A DNA stretch of 53,462 bases from Chloroflexota bacterium (GCA_016210205.1 JACQUO010000001.1:1-53462); one strand, 5' to 3'; positions 39,398-47,798 are shown, numbered from the stretch's first letter. A program made the numbers and translations. The notes: a model not told the origin generated them from the sequence alone.

Positions 39398-39673
39398 TTA
39401 CTGCTTCAGCTTTTTAAGGTGGGCCTCCGCCTCCTCCTTCTCCTCCTGCCACTTGCGATAGACGGTCTCCCCAATGCACTCCTTGGCATAGCTGCACCAG
39501 GAGATGCAGCCCGGGGTCTTCTCCCGGTAGGCTATCTCCCCACACGAGTCGCACTTGCCCTTGTACTCATGGGTCCAGATTTCCACCTCCGCGCCGCACT
39601 TGGCGCACTTGAAGGTCTCGGGGGTGGGGCTTTTGAAGGTCATACTGCCGGGGCAATTGGAGGGTATGGCCAT
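39398..39673 (-). CDS. Eight-cysteine metal-binding protein of unknown function
   Basis: 91 aa. CxxC pairs at 23/26 and 41/44 form a zinc ribbon (FKCAKCGAEVEIWTHE...CDSCG). A second group reads PGC(56)ISWC(60)SYAKEC(66)IG, with C7 near the N-terminus as a possible fourth ligand. A charged helix (EEKEEAEAHLKKLKQ) ends the protein. I do not recognise a characterised family. It is monocistronic, with a strong promoter and terminator, so it is probably well expressed. Confidence 0.75.
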   Translation of the reverse strand: MAIPSNCPGSMTFKSPTPETFKCAKCGAEVEIWTHEYKGKCDSCGEIAYREKTPGCISWCSYAKECIGETVYRKWQEEKEEAEAHLKKLKQ

Positions 39674-39724
39674 GGTCGTCTCCCTTGCGGCTGCTCCTGC
39701 CAGGGTTTCAACAATTTCGTGCTC

Positions 39725-39754
39725 ATTATACTGTTAAACCCCCATCTTTGTCAA
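39725..39754 (-). promoter_or_regulatory. Promoter of the 8-Cys protein gene
   Basis: Perfect TTGACA (39749-39754 on minus), 18 nt, perfect TATAAT (39725-39730). Confidence 0.85.
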
Positions 39755-39807
39755 AGGGGGCGGTGAGGGGCAGGCCTACAGGCTGGCTGCGGGGAAGCTA
39801 AACAACT

Positions 39808-40764
39808 TCAGATATAGAGGGTGGCGGGGCGGCTGGCCCGCAGGGCGCTGACATACCGCTCTGCCATGATGGCCGCGGTGGCCCCGTCGCCGGCGGCGGT
39901 GATGGCTTGGCGCCCGGAGTTGAGACGGATGTCCCCGGCAGCGAAGATGCCGGGGACATCCGTCTCCATGACCTCGTTGGTGATGATATGGCCGTTGGGG
40001 TCTAGCTTGAGGACTCCCCGCAGAAAGCCGGAGTTGGGGCGGAATCCGATGGAGACGAAGACCCCCGCCACCTCCAGCACGGACTCCTCATGGGTCTTCA
40101 CATGGTGGAGGTGCAGGGCTTTCACCTCCTCGTCCCCCTCGATGGCCGTGACCAGGGTGTCCCAGATGACCTCGATGCAGGGATCCGCGAAAACCCGCTC
40201 TTGGTTGATTTGCTGGGCCCGGAGCTGGTCGCGGCGGTGGATGAGGTAGACCTTGGTGGCGAAGTGGGTCAGGAAGCCAGCCTCGGTGACCGCGGCGTCT
40301 CCCCCTCCCACCACCGCCACCCGCTGCTCCCGGAAGAAGGGGCCGTCGCAGGTGGCGCAGTAGGAGACCCCTTTGCCCGCCAGCTCCCGCTCCCCGGGGA
40401 CCCCCAGGTGCTGGTGGGCGGCCCCGCTGGCGATGATGACGGCCCGGGCGGTGTGCTCCCCGGCGGTGGTGCGGAGCACCTTGGTGAACTCCCCGGGGAC
40501 AAGGCCGCTGACCTCGGCGGCCAGGGTCTCCATGCCATATTTCACCGCCTGCCGCCGCATGGCCTGGGTGAGGTCGTAGCCCGTGATGCCTTCGGGGAAG
40601 CCAGGGTAGTTCTCCACATGGTTGGTGGTGACGATTTGCCCTCCCACCCCCACCTCCTTCTCGATGAGAAGGGTGCGGAGGCGGGCCCGGCTGGTGTAGA
40701 TGGCGGCGGCCAGGCCGGCGCAGCCCCCGCCCACGATGATGATGTCGTAGTCCCTAGCGCCCAC
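39808..40764 (-). CDS. trxB: Thioredoxin reductase
   Basis: 318 aa flavoprotein. The FAD-binding motif is VGGGCAGLAAA (11-21), the redox disulfide C136-A-T-C139, the NADPH-binding motif GGGDAAVTEA and the C-terminal FAD motif GIFAAGDI. It reduces thioredoxin with NADPH. The start is GTG 40764, with AGGAG upstream inside the previous gene; the overlap is 11 nt. It is the last gene of the trxA-Trx-like-trxB unit. Confidence 0.95.
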   Translation of the reverse strand: MGARDYDIIIVGGGCAGLAAAIYTSRARLRTLLIEKEVGVGGQIVTTNHVENYPGFPEGITGYDLTQAMRRQAVKYGMETLAAEVSGLVPGEFTKVLRTTAGEHTARAVIIASGAAHQHLGVPGERELAGKGVSYCATCDGPFFREQRVAVVGGGDAAVTEAGFLTHFATKVYLIHRRDQLRAQQINQERVFADPCIEVIWDTLVTAIEGDEEVKALHLHHVKTHEESVLEVAGVFVSIGFRPNSGFLRGVLKLDPNGHIITNEVMETDVPGIFAAGDIRLNSGRQAITAAGDGATAAIMAERYVSALRASRPATLYI

Positions 40765-41095
40765 GCTCTAGCTCCTGCTGGGCCTCGATGGCCTCGGCCA
40801 GGGTGCGGTAGTCCACATTCCCGGAGAGGCGGAGGACGCCGTTGATGGCGATGGCTGGTAGCATCAGGCCGCGGGCCTGGATTTGGGAGACCAGCTTGCC
40901 CTCGCGCTCGCTGGTGGCGGGCTGGGAGAGGTCCAGGCACTCCAGCGCCACGCGGTCGCCGTAGGCCTCCTGGAGCTGCTCCTGGAAGAAGGCCGCCAAC
41001 TGGTCCGGAGCCCCGCCCGCCCCACAGTGGGTGGAGCAATCCCGCCCGCTGGAATCCTGGAACATGGTTATCTTTATCGGCGCTGTCTTGGACAT
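40754..41095 (-). CDS. Thioredoxin-fold protein (YuzD-like)
   Basis: 113 aa. A CSTHC pair near residue 20 is followed by an alpha/beta pattern with a cis-Pro-like LPAIAINGVLRLSGNVDYRTL. This fits a small thioredoxin/glutaredoxin-like fold similar to YuzD/DUF1462. The position between trxA and trxB supports a redox role. The start is ATG 41095. Confidence 0.7.
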   Translation of the reverse strand: MSKTAPIKITMFQDSSGRDCSTHCGAGGAPDQLAAFFQEQLQEAYGDRVALECLDLSQPATSEREGKLVSQIQARGLMLPAIAINGVLRLSGNVDYRTLAEAIEAQQELERGR

Positions 41096-41120
41096 GGATG
41101 CCTGGATTGGGGTCGCAGGC

Positions 41121-41453
41121 TTATGAGGCCAGGACGGTGTTGAGGCGGCTGCGGAACTCCCCCTCCAGCCGGGCCCCCACCACCTGGTCCACCGGCTTGC
41201 CTCCCTTGAAGATGATGACGGTGGGGATGCTGCGGATGCCGTACCTGGCGGCCACCTTGGGGTTTTCATCCACATTGAGCTTGGCCACGGTGATCCGCCC
41301 GTCGAACTCCTTGGCCAGCTTCTCCACCACCGGGGCCACCATGCGGCATGGGGCGCACCAGGCGGCCCAGAAGTCCACCATGACCGGCTTGGCGGCCTTT
41401 ACCACCTGGTCCTCGAAATTGGTCTCGTTCACCATCAGCGGACTGCCACTCAT
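41121..41453 (-). CDS. trxA: Thioredoxin
   Basis: 110 aa. The active site is W32-C-A-P-C36 (WCAPC instead of the common WCGPC) and the cis-Pro is in [12 protein letters not shown]. It is a general disulfide reductase served by the downstream trxB. Promoter at 41483-41511. Confidence 0.95.
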   Translation of the reverse strand: MSGSPLMVNETNFEDQVVKAAKPVMVDFWAAWCAPCRMVAPVVEKLAKEFDGRITVAKLNVDENPKVAARYGIRSIPTVIIFKGGKPVDQVVGARLEGEFRSRLNTVLAS

Positions 41454-41482
41454 CGGGCCCCCCTATCGATTAAGCTAGAGAT

Positions 41483-41511
41483 ATTATAGCCTTTCTAAGG
41501 GCCTCTGTCAT
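41483..41511 (-). promoter_or_regulatory. trxA operon promoter
   Basis: ATGACA (41506-41511 on minus), 17 nt, perfect TATAAT (41483-41488). The -35 box touches the plsX stop codon. Confidence 0.7.
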
Positions 41512-42503
41512 TAGCTTTTTGGAGGAACTGGAATGGCGGCCCAGGCCCCTCGCTGCTCCCCCACGGCGGAGCGCTTGGCCATGCCCAGGGCGGAGGCGAT
41601 GGCCTTGGCGTTGCTGCGCCCGTGGGCCACGATGACATTGCCCTTGACCCCCAGGAGCATGCCGCCGCCGTACTCGGTGTAGTCCAGACGCTTGAAGAAG
41701 GGCTCCAGGGCGGGCCGGAGCAGGCCCGCGGCCACCTGCAGGTGGAGCCAGCCCCCGGTGGCCTGCTTGATGGTGTCGTAGAGCATTTCCCCTACCCCTT
41801 CGCCCACCTTCATGATGATGTTGCCCGTGAATCCGTCCGTCACCACCACATCGGCTCTGCCCCTGGAGACCTCTTGGCCCTCCACATTGCCGATGAAGTT
41901 GAGGTCGCTCTCGGCCAGGAGCTGGTGGGCGCGGCGAACCAGGCTGTTGCCCTTGGCGGGCTCGGCCCCGTTGCTGAGGAGGCCCACCCTGGGGTTGGCG
42001 ATGCCGTAGGCCTGCTTGAGGTAATGGCGGCCCAAGTAGGCGAACTGGAGCAGGTTCTGGGGCTTGCAGTCGGGGGTGGCCCCCACGTCCAAGAGGAGGG
42101 CCGGCCCCGTAGGGAGGGGGAAGACCGTGCCGATGGCGGGGCGGTCCACACCCTCCAGCTTGCCCAGAACCATGAGAGCCGCGGCCACCACCGCCCCGCT
42201 GTGGCCCGCGGACACAAAGCCGTCCACTCGGCCGTCACGAAGGAGCTCCAGCCCCACCTGGATGGAGGTGTCCCCCTTTTTCAGGGCCACCAGGGGCGGC
42301 TCGTCCATGGCCACCGCCTGGCTGGCCGGGGCGATGGCGATGCCGGGAAGGGTGTGGTTGTAGCGGGCCAGCTCCGGCTCAAGCAGAGCTTGGGGGCCCA
42401 CCAGGACCACCTCCACCCCGTGCGTGAGGGCCCCCTCGACGGCCCCGCGGATTATCTCGCCGGGGACCTTGTCGCCCCCCATGGCGTCCAGAGCGATTTT
42501 CAT
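41511..42503 (-). CDS. plsX: Phosphate acyltransferase
   Basis: 330 aa. It opens MKIALDAMGGDKVPGEIIRGA and keeps GHSGAVVAAALMVLG, LLDVGATPDCKP and VTDGFTGNIIMKVGEG, all typical of PlsX. It makes acyl-phosphate from acyl-ACP for phospholipid synthesis. The start is ATG 42503, overlapping the preceding activase gene by 4 nt. It is the last gene of the DUF2229-DUF2229-activase-plsX operon, an unusual partner set. Confidence 0.93.
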   Translation of the reverse strand: MKIALDAMGGDKVPGEIIRGAVEGALTHGVEVVLVGPQALLEPELARYNHTLPGIAIAPASQAVAMDEPPLVALKKGDTSIQVGLELLRDGRVDGFVSAGHSGAVVAAALMVLGKLEGVDRPAIGTVFPLPTGPALLLDVGATPDCKPQNLLQFAYLGRHYLKQAYGIANPRVGLLSNGAEPAKGNSLVRRAHQLLAESDLNFIGNVEGQEVSRGRADVVVTDGFTGNIIMKVGEGVGEMLYDTIKQATGGWLHLQVAAGLLRPALEPFFKRLDYTEYGGGMLLGVKGNVIVAHGRSNAKAIASALGMAKRSAVGEQRGAWAAIPVPPKS

Positions 42504-43486
42504 GTCGGCGCGCCCTCGCGCTTCTTCTCGGCGGCCCGCTCCCACATGTCGCAGCGTCCGCCCCAGCGGGCCAGCACCTGGCCGTCGGCCTTGATGGTGG
42601 CAATCTCGCAGATGTTGGCGCAGGCCTTGCAGTCGAAGGAGGTGGTCTCGTAGAGGGACTCGCTCACCCCCAAACCCTTGAATTTAGTGGCCTTATGGGC
42701 ATCCTCCATCTCCTCCTGGGCCAGCAGGGCGGCTCCGATGGCCCCCATAAGCTCGTGATGAGGCGGGATGATGAGCTTGGTGCCCAACTCCTTCTCGAAG
42801 GCGCGGACAATCCCCTGGTTGAAGGCCACCCCACCCTGGAAAACCACGGGGGGCAGGATTTCCTTGCCCATGCCGATGTTGTTGATGTAGTTGCGCACCA
42901 TAGCCTCGCAGAGGCCGTAGAGGATGTCCTCCAGCCCGTGCCCCATCTGCTGCTTGTGAACCATGTCCGACTCGGCGAAGACGGTGCAGCGGCCGGCGAT
43001 GCGCACCGGGGTGTGGCTCTTTAGGGCCGTAGGCCCAAAGTCCTCAATCTTGATGCCCAGGCGCGAGGCTTGCTGGTCCAGGAAGCTCCCGGTGCCGGCG
43101 GCGCAGACCGTGTTCATGGCGAAGTCCACCGCCACCCCCTCCCGGAGGATGATGATTTTAGAGTCCTGCCCTCCAATCTCCATCACCGTCTGGACCTGGG
43201 GCACATAGTGCAGGGCGGCCACGGCGTGGGCGGTGATTTCGTTCTTCACCACATCGGCCCCGGTTATCACCCCGGCCAGGTAGCGGGCGCTTCCCGTGGT
43301 TCCCACCCCAGCGATGCGGGAGTCCGGCGGCAGGCGTTGGGCCATGTCTTTGAGGCCGGCCTGAACCATGAGGACGGGCTTGCCCTGGGTCCGGATATAG
43401 AGGCTGGCCACCAGATTGGCCTCCCGGTCCAGGGCGGCGAGTTTGGTGGTAACGGAGCCTACATCGATGCCAAGATAGATGTCCAT
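42500..43486 (-). CDS. BadF/BadG/HgdC-type acyl-CoA dehydratase activase
   Basis: 328 aa ASKHA ATPase. The phosphate loop is GIDVGSVTTK, with VGTTGSARYL, EIGGQDSK and NTVCAAGTGSFLD. Cys128 and Cys167 (AGRCTVFAESDM) are the inter-subunit [4Fe-4S] ligands of HgdC. An extra C-terminal CKACANIC cluster is present. Activases inject an electron into 2-hydroxyacyl-CoA dehydratases or benzoyl-CoA reductases using ATP. No dehydratase subunits are nearby; the partners are the two DUF2229 proteins upstream. Confidence 0.9.
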   Translation of the reverse strand: MDIYLGIDVGSVTTKLAALDREANLVASLYIRTQGKPVLMVQAGLKDMAQRLPPDSRIAGVGTTGSARYLAGVITGADVVKNEITAHAVAALHYVPQVQTVMEIGGQDSKIIILREGVAVDFAMNTVCAAGTGSFLDQQASRLGIKIEDFGPTALKSHTPVRIAGRCTVFAESDMVHKQQMGHGLEDILYGLCEAMVRNYINNIGMGKEILPPVVFQGGVAFNQGIVRAFEKELGTKLIIPPHHELMGAIGAALLAQEEMEDAHKATKFKGLGVSESLYETTSFDCKACANICEIATIKADGQVLARWGGRCDMWERAAEKKREGAPT

Positions 43487-43510
43487 ATCGCGTAAACCTC
43501 CGGGCTTCTT

Positions 43511-44617
43511 TTAGGAGTGGCTGGCTCCGCTGGGAGCCAAGGCGCGGCCGCGGCTCCTGCGGCGGCGTAGCAGGTCCACGAAGGCCTCCAGGCGGGTGGC
43601 CAGGCCGGCCCGGCCCATCTGCTCATCGCAGACGATGGTGAGGACGGGGATGTCCGTATTCACTGCGGGCATGATGTTCTGGGCGATAATCTCCGGCATG
43701 CAGGTGAAGGGGGCCAGGTGCACCAGGCCGTCGTAGTGGGCGGCGTGGAGCACCTTCTCCCCCACGGACTCCCAGCCATCGCCGCCCACATCCCGGGACA
43801 GGTAGGGGCGCGCGGCCCGGTGGAGCCTTTCCTTCTCGGTGATGCCGAAGGCGTTAAGGAAGAGGCTGAACTTGGTCCAGTGGGAGACGAAGAGGCTGCG
43901 GCGCACCTCCACCCCTAGCTTGCCCAACTCTATCTCCACCTCCATGTTAGAGAAAGGCTCCAGGACCACATAGAACTCCCCCATAATCCCCACCAAGAGG
44001 GGAGCGGAGGCCGCATCCCCGGGGATGGCCCGCAACCGCTCCGAGTATGTCCGGAAGGCCTCCTTCAGGCTGACGGGGTCGGGGGCGGCCTCCACCGCGC
44101 TGATGGCCTCCTTGAAGGCTGCGGTGGCGGCCCCCTTCTCCAGCTCCCGGGCCCGCACCCGCTGCACCTCTCGCTCCAGCTCGTCCAGGAGGGCCAGCTT
44201 GGCCAGGCCGAAGCGGATGGCGGCGATGACCTGAAGGAGAGGCGCATCCCCCGCCAGTTGCTTGATGAGCCGGGCCACCCCCAGGATTTTGCTCCCGAAG
44301 AGGTCGGTGCGCACCATCTGGAACTTAAAGCCCAGGTCCGTCAGGATTTGCTCTTGGACCCGGGCGTAGTAGCCAAAGCGGCAGAGGTTGGCCCCCGTTG
44401 GCATTATCAGGGTATCGGCACCTTGCTCCAGGCATTCTATCAGGTTGCCCAGGGTGAGCTTGAAGGGGAGGCAGATGGACTCCGGGGAGTGCTTGGCCCC
44501 CAGGGAGAGGGTGCGCTTGCTGGTGGGCGGCGGGGGCACCACGGGGATGCCCAGGGCCCGAAAGGCCGTGGTCAGGGGCACATGCACCTGACCCATGTGG
44601 GGAAAACCTATACGCAT
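43511..44617 (-). CDS. DUF2229/acyl-CoA dehydratase activase-related protein (first of two)
   Basis: 368 aa. It begins MRIGFPHMGQVHVPL and has conserved cysteines in ESICLPFKLTLGN, GANLCRFGYYARVQEQIL and LAPFTCMPEIIAQNIMP, a pattern shared with the dehydratase-like part of large HgdC-DUF2229 proteins. It probably binds a Fe-S cluster. The end AGLATRLEAFVDLLRRRR closely resembles the end of its neighbour. It overlaps the upstream DUF2229 gene by 10 nt. Confidence 0.82.
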   Translation of the reverse strand: MRIGFPHMGQVHVPLTTAFRALGIPVVPPPPTSKRTLSLGAKHSPESICLPFKLTLGNLIECLEQGADTLIMPTGANLCRFGYYARVQEQILTDLGFKFQMVRTDLFGSKILGVARLIKQLAGDAPLLQVIAAIRFGLAKLALLDELEREVQRVRARELEKGAATAAFKEAISAVEAAPDPVSLKEAFRTYSERLRAIPGDAASAPLLVGIMGEFYVVLEPFSNMEVEIELGKLGVEVRRSLFVSHWTKFSLFLNAFGITEKERLHRAARPYLSRDVGGDGWESVGEKVLHAAHYDGLVHLAPFTCMPEIIAQNIMPAVNTDIPVLTIVCDEQMGRAGLATRLEAFVDLLRRRRSRGRALAPSGASHS

Positions 44618-45603
44618 GATGCTAGCCGCTTCCGTCGCTTCACCATGTCCAGGAAGGCCTCCAGGCGGGTCACCAGGCCCGCCTCCCCGGTATGCTCGTC
44701 GATGGTGAGGGCCATGTAGGGGTGGGTGGGGTGGCGCTTCACATAGCGCTGCACCACCTCCAGCATCACCGAGTCGGGCCCGCAGCCGAAGGCCACCACG
44801 CTCACCACCCCATCCACCGCGGAGTTGAGGTAATGTCCGCCGGCCCCCACCACCTCGTCCTCGAAGGTCCAGTAGGGCCGCCCAATCAGGCGCTCCACCC
44901 CCAGGCCCAGCTCGGTGTTGGAGGCCATCTCCGGGGTCGCCACCCGCACCCCCAGGTCCAAAAGCCGCTGGAGGATGCGATGGGTGATGTACTCGTCATA
45001 GAGGACATAGGGGTGCCCGATGACGGCCACCGTGGAGCCTCGGCTCGGGACGGATGGGGCGCTGGGCCCCGGCTCCCCCTCCCCGTAGAGGCGCGCAATG
45101 GCCTGGATGGGGGTGAGGCTCTGCTCGTGCATCATGGTGCGATAGCGGCTATGGGCCTCCAGGGCCTCCAGGGCGGCCCGGCGCACCTTCACGGGGTTCC
45201 AGGTGAGCTTGCGCCCCACCTGGTAAATGGCCTGGTAGAGGGGCCGCTGGCCCTTGTTGATGTCGATGTCCACATCGATGACGGGGGGGCAGTGGGGCAC
45301 CACGGCCCGGATGACATCGGGCAGGCCCAGGAACTTGGAGCAGTTGTAAACATTCGCCTCGATGCTCTTGACGCTGGGGACGAAGAGGTAGTCGCACTGG
45401 CCCACCAGGGAGAGCACATGGCCGCAGTAGACCTTGGTGGGCAGGCAGGTGTCTGACACCAGGCGAGCGGCGCCCTGCGCCACCATAGCGCGGGAGGTGG
45501 GCTCGGAGATGACGACCTGCCCCCCCAGGGCCGTAAAGAAGGTCCGCCACATGGGGTAGTAATGGTAATAGAGCAGGGCACGGGGGATACCGATGGTTAT
45601 CAT
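44608..45603 (-). CDS. DUF2229/acyl-CoA dehydratase activase-related protein (second of two)
   Basis: 331 aa. MITIGIPRALLYYHYYPMWRTFF, SDTCLPTKVYCGHVLSL, YNCSKFLGLPD and FGCGPDSVMLEVV give conserved cysteines for a likely Fe-S site. The C-terminus (DEHTGEAGLVTRLEAFLDMVKRR) parallels the other DUF2229 protein. It is first in the operon and follows a near-ideal promoter. The ATG has a poor RBS. A separate-subunit form of the big fused proteins seen in Firmicutes is the best reading; the reaction is unknown. Confidence 0.82.
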   Translation of the reverse strand: MITIGIPRALLYYHYYPMWRTFFTALGGQVVISEPTSRAMVAQGAARLVSDTCLPTKVYCGHVLSLVGQCDYLFVPSVKSIEANVYNCSKFLGLPDVIRAVVPHCPPVIDVDIDINKGQRPLYQAIYQVGRKLTWNPVKVRRAALEALEAHSRYRTMMHEQSLTPIQAIARLYGEGEPGPSAPSVPSRGSTVAVIGHPYVLYDEYITHRILQRLLDLGVRVATPEMASNTELGLGVERLIGRPYWTFEDEVVGAGGHYLNSAVDGVVSVVAFGCGPDSVMLEVVQRYVKRHPTHPYMALTIDEHTGEAGLVTRLEAFLDMVKRRKRLASCV

Positions 45604-45657
45604 AGCTTATGAGGAGAATATTACCAGGCTGGCCCGCCTGCCGCAACCGCGCTTGAA

Positions 45658-45686
45658 ATTATACGAGCCTTAGCTAGGCTTGGCAA
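45658..45686 (-). promoter_or_regulatory. Promoter of the DUF2229-activase-plsX operon
   Basis: TTGCCA (45681-45686 on minus), 17 nt, perfect TATAAT (45658-45663). Start near 45651, leader about 48 nt. Confidence 0.75.
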
Positions 45687-45701
45687 GAGGTTTGAGAGGG
45701 G

Positions 45702-46274
45702 TTAGAGCCAAGAGGCCAGAGCCATAGCCAGGCCGCTGGCCAGGGGGACGGCCAAGTTGTCATCTATCCCATGGGGCAGCAGCTCTGCCAGGGTAGCCAC
45801 CACGGCCCCCAGGAGGGCCGGGAGCAGGCCCAGCCCCAGGCGCCCCCAGGCCAGAAGAGCCACGGCTGTCGCCACCAGCAGAAAGGCCAGGCTGCCTTCG
45901 AGGGTCTTGCTGAAGGCCCGCCGCCGGCCCCAGCGCTGTCCCACCGCCGCGGCCGCGGGGTCCGCCACGGCGGCGAAGAGCAGGGCAGGGATGGCCACCG
46001 CGGTGGGGAAGATGAACAGGGTGAGGAAGCCGCTGGCCACGAAGTAGGTGGAGCCGGTGACGGCGGCTGCCTCCTTCTCTTTCACCACGAAAGAAAAGGA
46101 GGCCATGAGCCAGCGGTTGAGGCCCGGGACCAGAAAGCGCAGGGCCTCGCCCCCCAGAAAGAGCGCGGTGAGCGCCCCCATCACGGTGAGGGTAAAGGGA
46201 AGGGGCAGGAAGAGGGCCATGAGGGGCGGGACCAATCCCGCCAGGAGATGCCAGAGGTTGCGGACCAGCCCCAT
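45702..46274 (-). CDS. Diacylglycerol/polyprenol kinase-like membrane protein (SEC59 family)
   Basis: 190 aa with about six hydrophobic helices. The CTP-dependent kinase/cytidylyltransferase signature appears as VADPAAAAVGQRWGRRRAFSKTLEGSLAF and ends IDDNLAVPLASG. Such proteins phosphorylate dolichol, phytol or diacylglycerol. ATG 46274 lies at the edge of repeat copy L, which supplies the AGGA of its RBS. It runs toward the DUF2229 operon but is separated from it by that operon's promoter. Confidence 0.78.
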   Translation of the reverse strand: MGLVRNLWHLLAGLVPPLMALFLPLPFTLTVMGALTALFLGGEALRFLVPGLNRWLMASFSFVVKEKEAAAVTGSTYFVASGFLTLFIFPTAVAIPALLFAAVADPAAAAVGQRWGRRRAFSKTLEGSLAFLLVATAVALLAWGRLGLGLLPALLGAVVATLAELLPHGIDDNLAVPLASGLAMALASWL

Positions 46275-46281
46275 GCTAATG

Positions 46282-46508
46282 TCCTGTCAGGTTATTGTGA
46301 TGCCATATGGGGGTGCAGGGGGCGCAGTCCCCGCCGAGGGTATGGGGGTGCCTGGTTGCGCCGCCATCGCCAGCTGCACGAGAAGGGGAGTCCAGAGGGC
46401 ACAGCCCTTTGGCGGGGGACTGGGGGTGTCCCCCAGGCTCTTTCTCTCTCCCCCTCTCCTGCAGGAGAGGGGGCTGGGGGGTTAGGTATCCTCATGTGGG
46501 TGACGCAA
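46282..46508. repeat. Palindromic intergenic repeat, copy L (compound)
   Basis: Starts CTGTCAGGTTAT...GCCATATGGGGGTGCAGG like copy D and contains GGGGGCGCAGTCCCC. A second unit follows with GAGGGCACAGCCCTTT, GGGGGTGTCCCCC and CCTCTCCTGCAGGAGAGG, ending GTATCCTCATGTGGGTGACG at the M20 gene stop. The right end is the same as copy D's, which also abuts a stop codon. Confidence 0.8.
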
Positions 46509-46510
46509 CT

Positions 46511-47698
46511 CTAGCCCTGGGGAGCTTCTTTGGCCCGGAGAAACTCCGCCCGGGCCTTGGCCAGGGTCCGCGGGTTGCCGAGGAGGTCTATGGCGGTCAG
46601 GGCCAGGGCCTTGGCCCCATCCAGGAGGCCCAGATGGCCTGCCTCGCTGGCTGCCGCCTGGGCGAACTCCAGGGAGTGGCTGGCCACTTCGGTGGGGGCG
46701 ATGGCGATGGTGGGGTGGATGGCGGGCACCAGCTGGCTCACATTGCCCATGTCCGTGCTGCCCAGCCCGGCCTCCGAGTTCAGGGGCCGCACCGAGCGCC
46801 CCAGGGTCTCCAGGTTCTGGCGGAAGAGGTCGGCCATGGTCTCGTTGGTGAGGAAGGCCTCGTACTGGACTTCCGCCCAGCGATAGGCCAGCCTGGCGCC
46901 CGTGGCTTGGGCCGCCGCCTGGAAGCAGGCCAGCGCCCGGGGGCGGAGCTCCTCCAGGTAGGCGGCGTCCACCGCCCGCACCAAGAAGCTCCCGGCGGCG
47001 TGGGCGGGCACGATGTTGGGGGCCTCGCCGCCATCGGTGATGATGCCGTGGATGCGGGCCCGTTCCCTGATGTGCTGGCGCAGGGAGTTGATGTTGCCAT
47101 AGGCCAGGATGAGGGCCTCTAGGGCGTTGATGCCCTCGTGAGGGCGGGCCGCGGCGTGGGCGGCCTTGCCGAAGAACTCTACCTCCAAGCCGATGCAGGC
47201 CAAGGCCCGGGCCTGGGGGGTGTTGCGCACCCCGGGGTGAATCATCATGGCGGCATCCAGGTCAGAAAAGGCCCCCCGCTGGGCCATAATGGCCTTGCCC
47301 CCATAGACCTCCTCCGCGGGGGAGCCGATGACCTGGACCTGACCCCTGAGGCGGGCCAGGGCTTCCTTCACCGCCACCCCCGCCCCCACCGCCGCGGTGG
47401 CGATGATGTTGTGGCCGCAGGCATGGCCCAGCTTCGCTAGGGCGTCGTACTCCGCCAGGAAGGCCAGGGCCGGCCGCCCCGAGCCGTAGGTGGCCCGGAA
47501 GGCCGTGGGCAACCCGCAGAACCCCCGCTCTACGGCGAACCCCTGGGCCTCCAGGTAGTCCGTGAGCCAGCGGGCGGCCTTCTCCTCCTTGAAGCCCAGT
47601 TCCGGGTGACTGTGGATGCGTAGGCTCAGCTCTATCAGGTCGGGGCGTTGCCGCTCCACCTGGGCCAGGGCCTGGGACTTGAGGTTAGGGGTGGTCAT
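46511..47698 (-). CDS. M20 family amidohydrolase (AbgB/PM20D2-like)
   Basis: 395 aa. Metal ligands are in HSHPELG, LAEYDALAKLGHACGHN, SPAEEVYGGKA and near the C-terminus in ASHSLEF. The dimerisation domain lies between (about 175-290). Resemblance is to aminobenzoyl-glutamate hydrolase and PM20D2 dipeptidases rather than carboxypeptidase G2. The start is ATG 47698 after TGGAG. A TATAAT-like box is visible at 47751-47756 (minus). Confidence 0.88.
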   Translation of the reverse strand: MTTPNLKSQALAQVERQRPDLIELSLRIHSHPELGFKEEKAARWLTDYLEAQGFAVERGFCGLPTAFRATYGSGRPALAFLAEYDALAKLGHACGHNIIATAAVGAGVAVKEALARLRGQVQVIGSPAEEVYGGKAIMAQRGAFSDLDAAMMIHPGVRNTPQARALACIGLEVEFFGKAAHAAARPHEGINALEALILAYGNINSLRQHIRERARIHGIITDGGEAPNIVPAHAAGSFLVRAVDAAYLEELRPRALACFQAAAQATGARLAYRWAEVQYEAFLTNETMADLFRQNLETLGRSVRPLNSEAGLGSTDMGNVSQLVPAIHPTIAIAPTEVASHSLEFAQAAASEAGHLGLLDGAKALALTAIDLLGNPRTLAKARAEFLRAKEAPQG

Positions 47699-47798
47699 CG
47701 GGCGGCTCCATTCTCGTGGGGTCTCGTGGTGGCATGGTCAGGGCGGCTTGATTATATCGCACCAGGGTTGGCCTTTGCGAGCAGGCCCTGCCTTCGGC

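Noticed and set aside
42500-45603. Complete 2-hydroxyacyl-CoA dehydratase operon
   Set aside because: The activase is clear, but the two partner proteins are DUF2229 type and no HgdA/HgdB dehydratase subunits are present.
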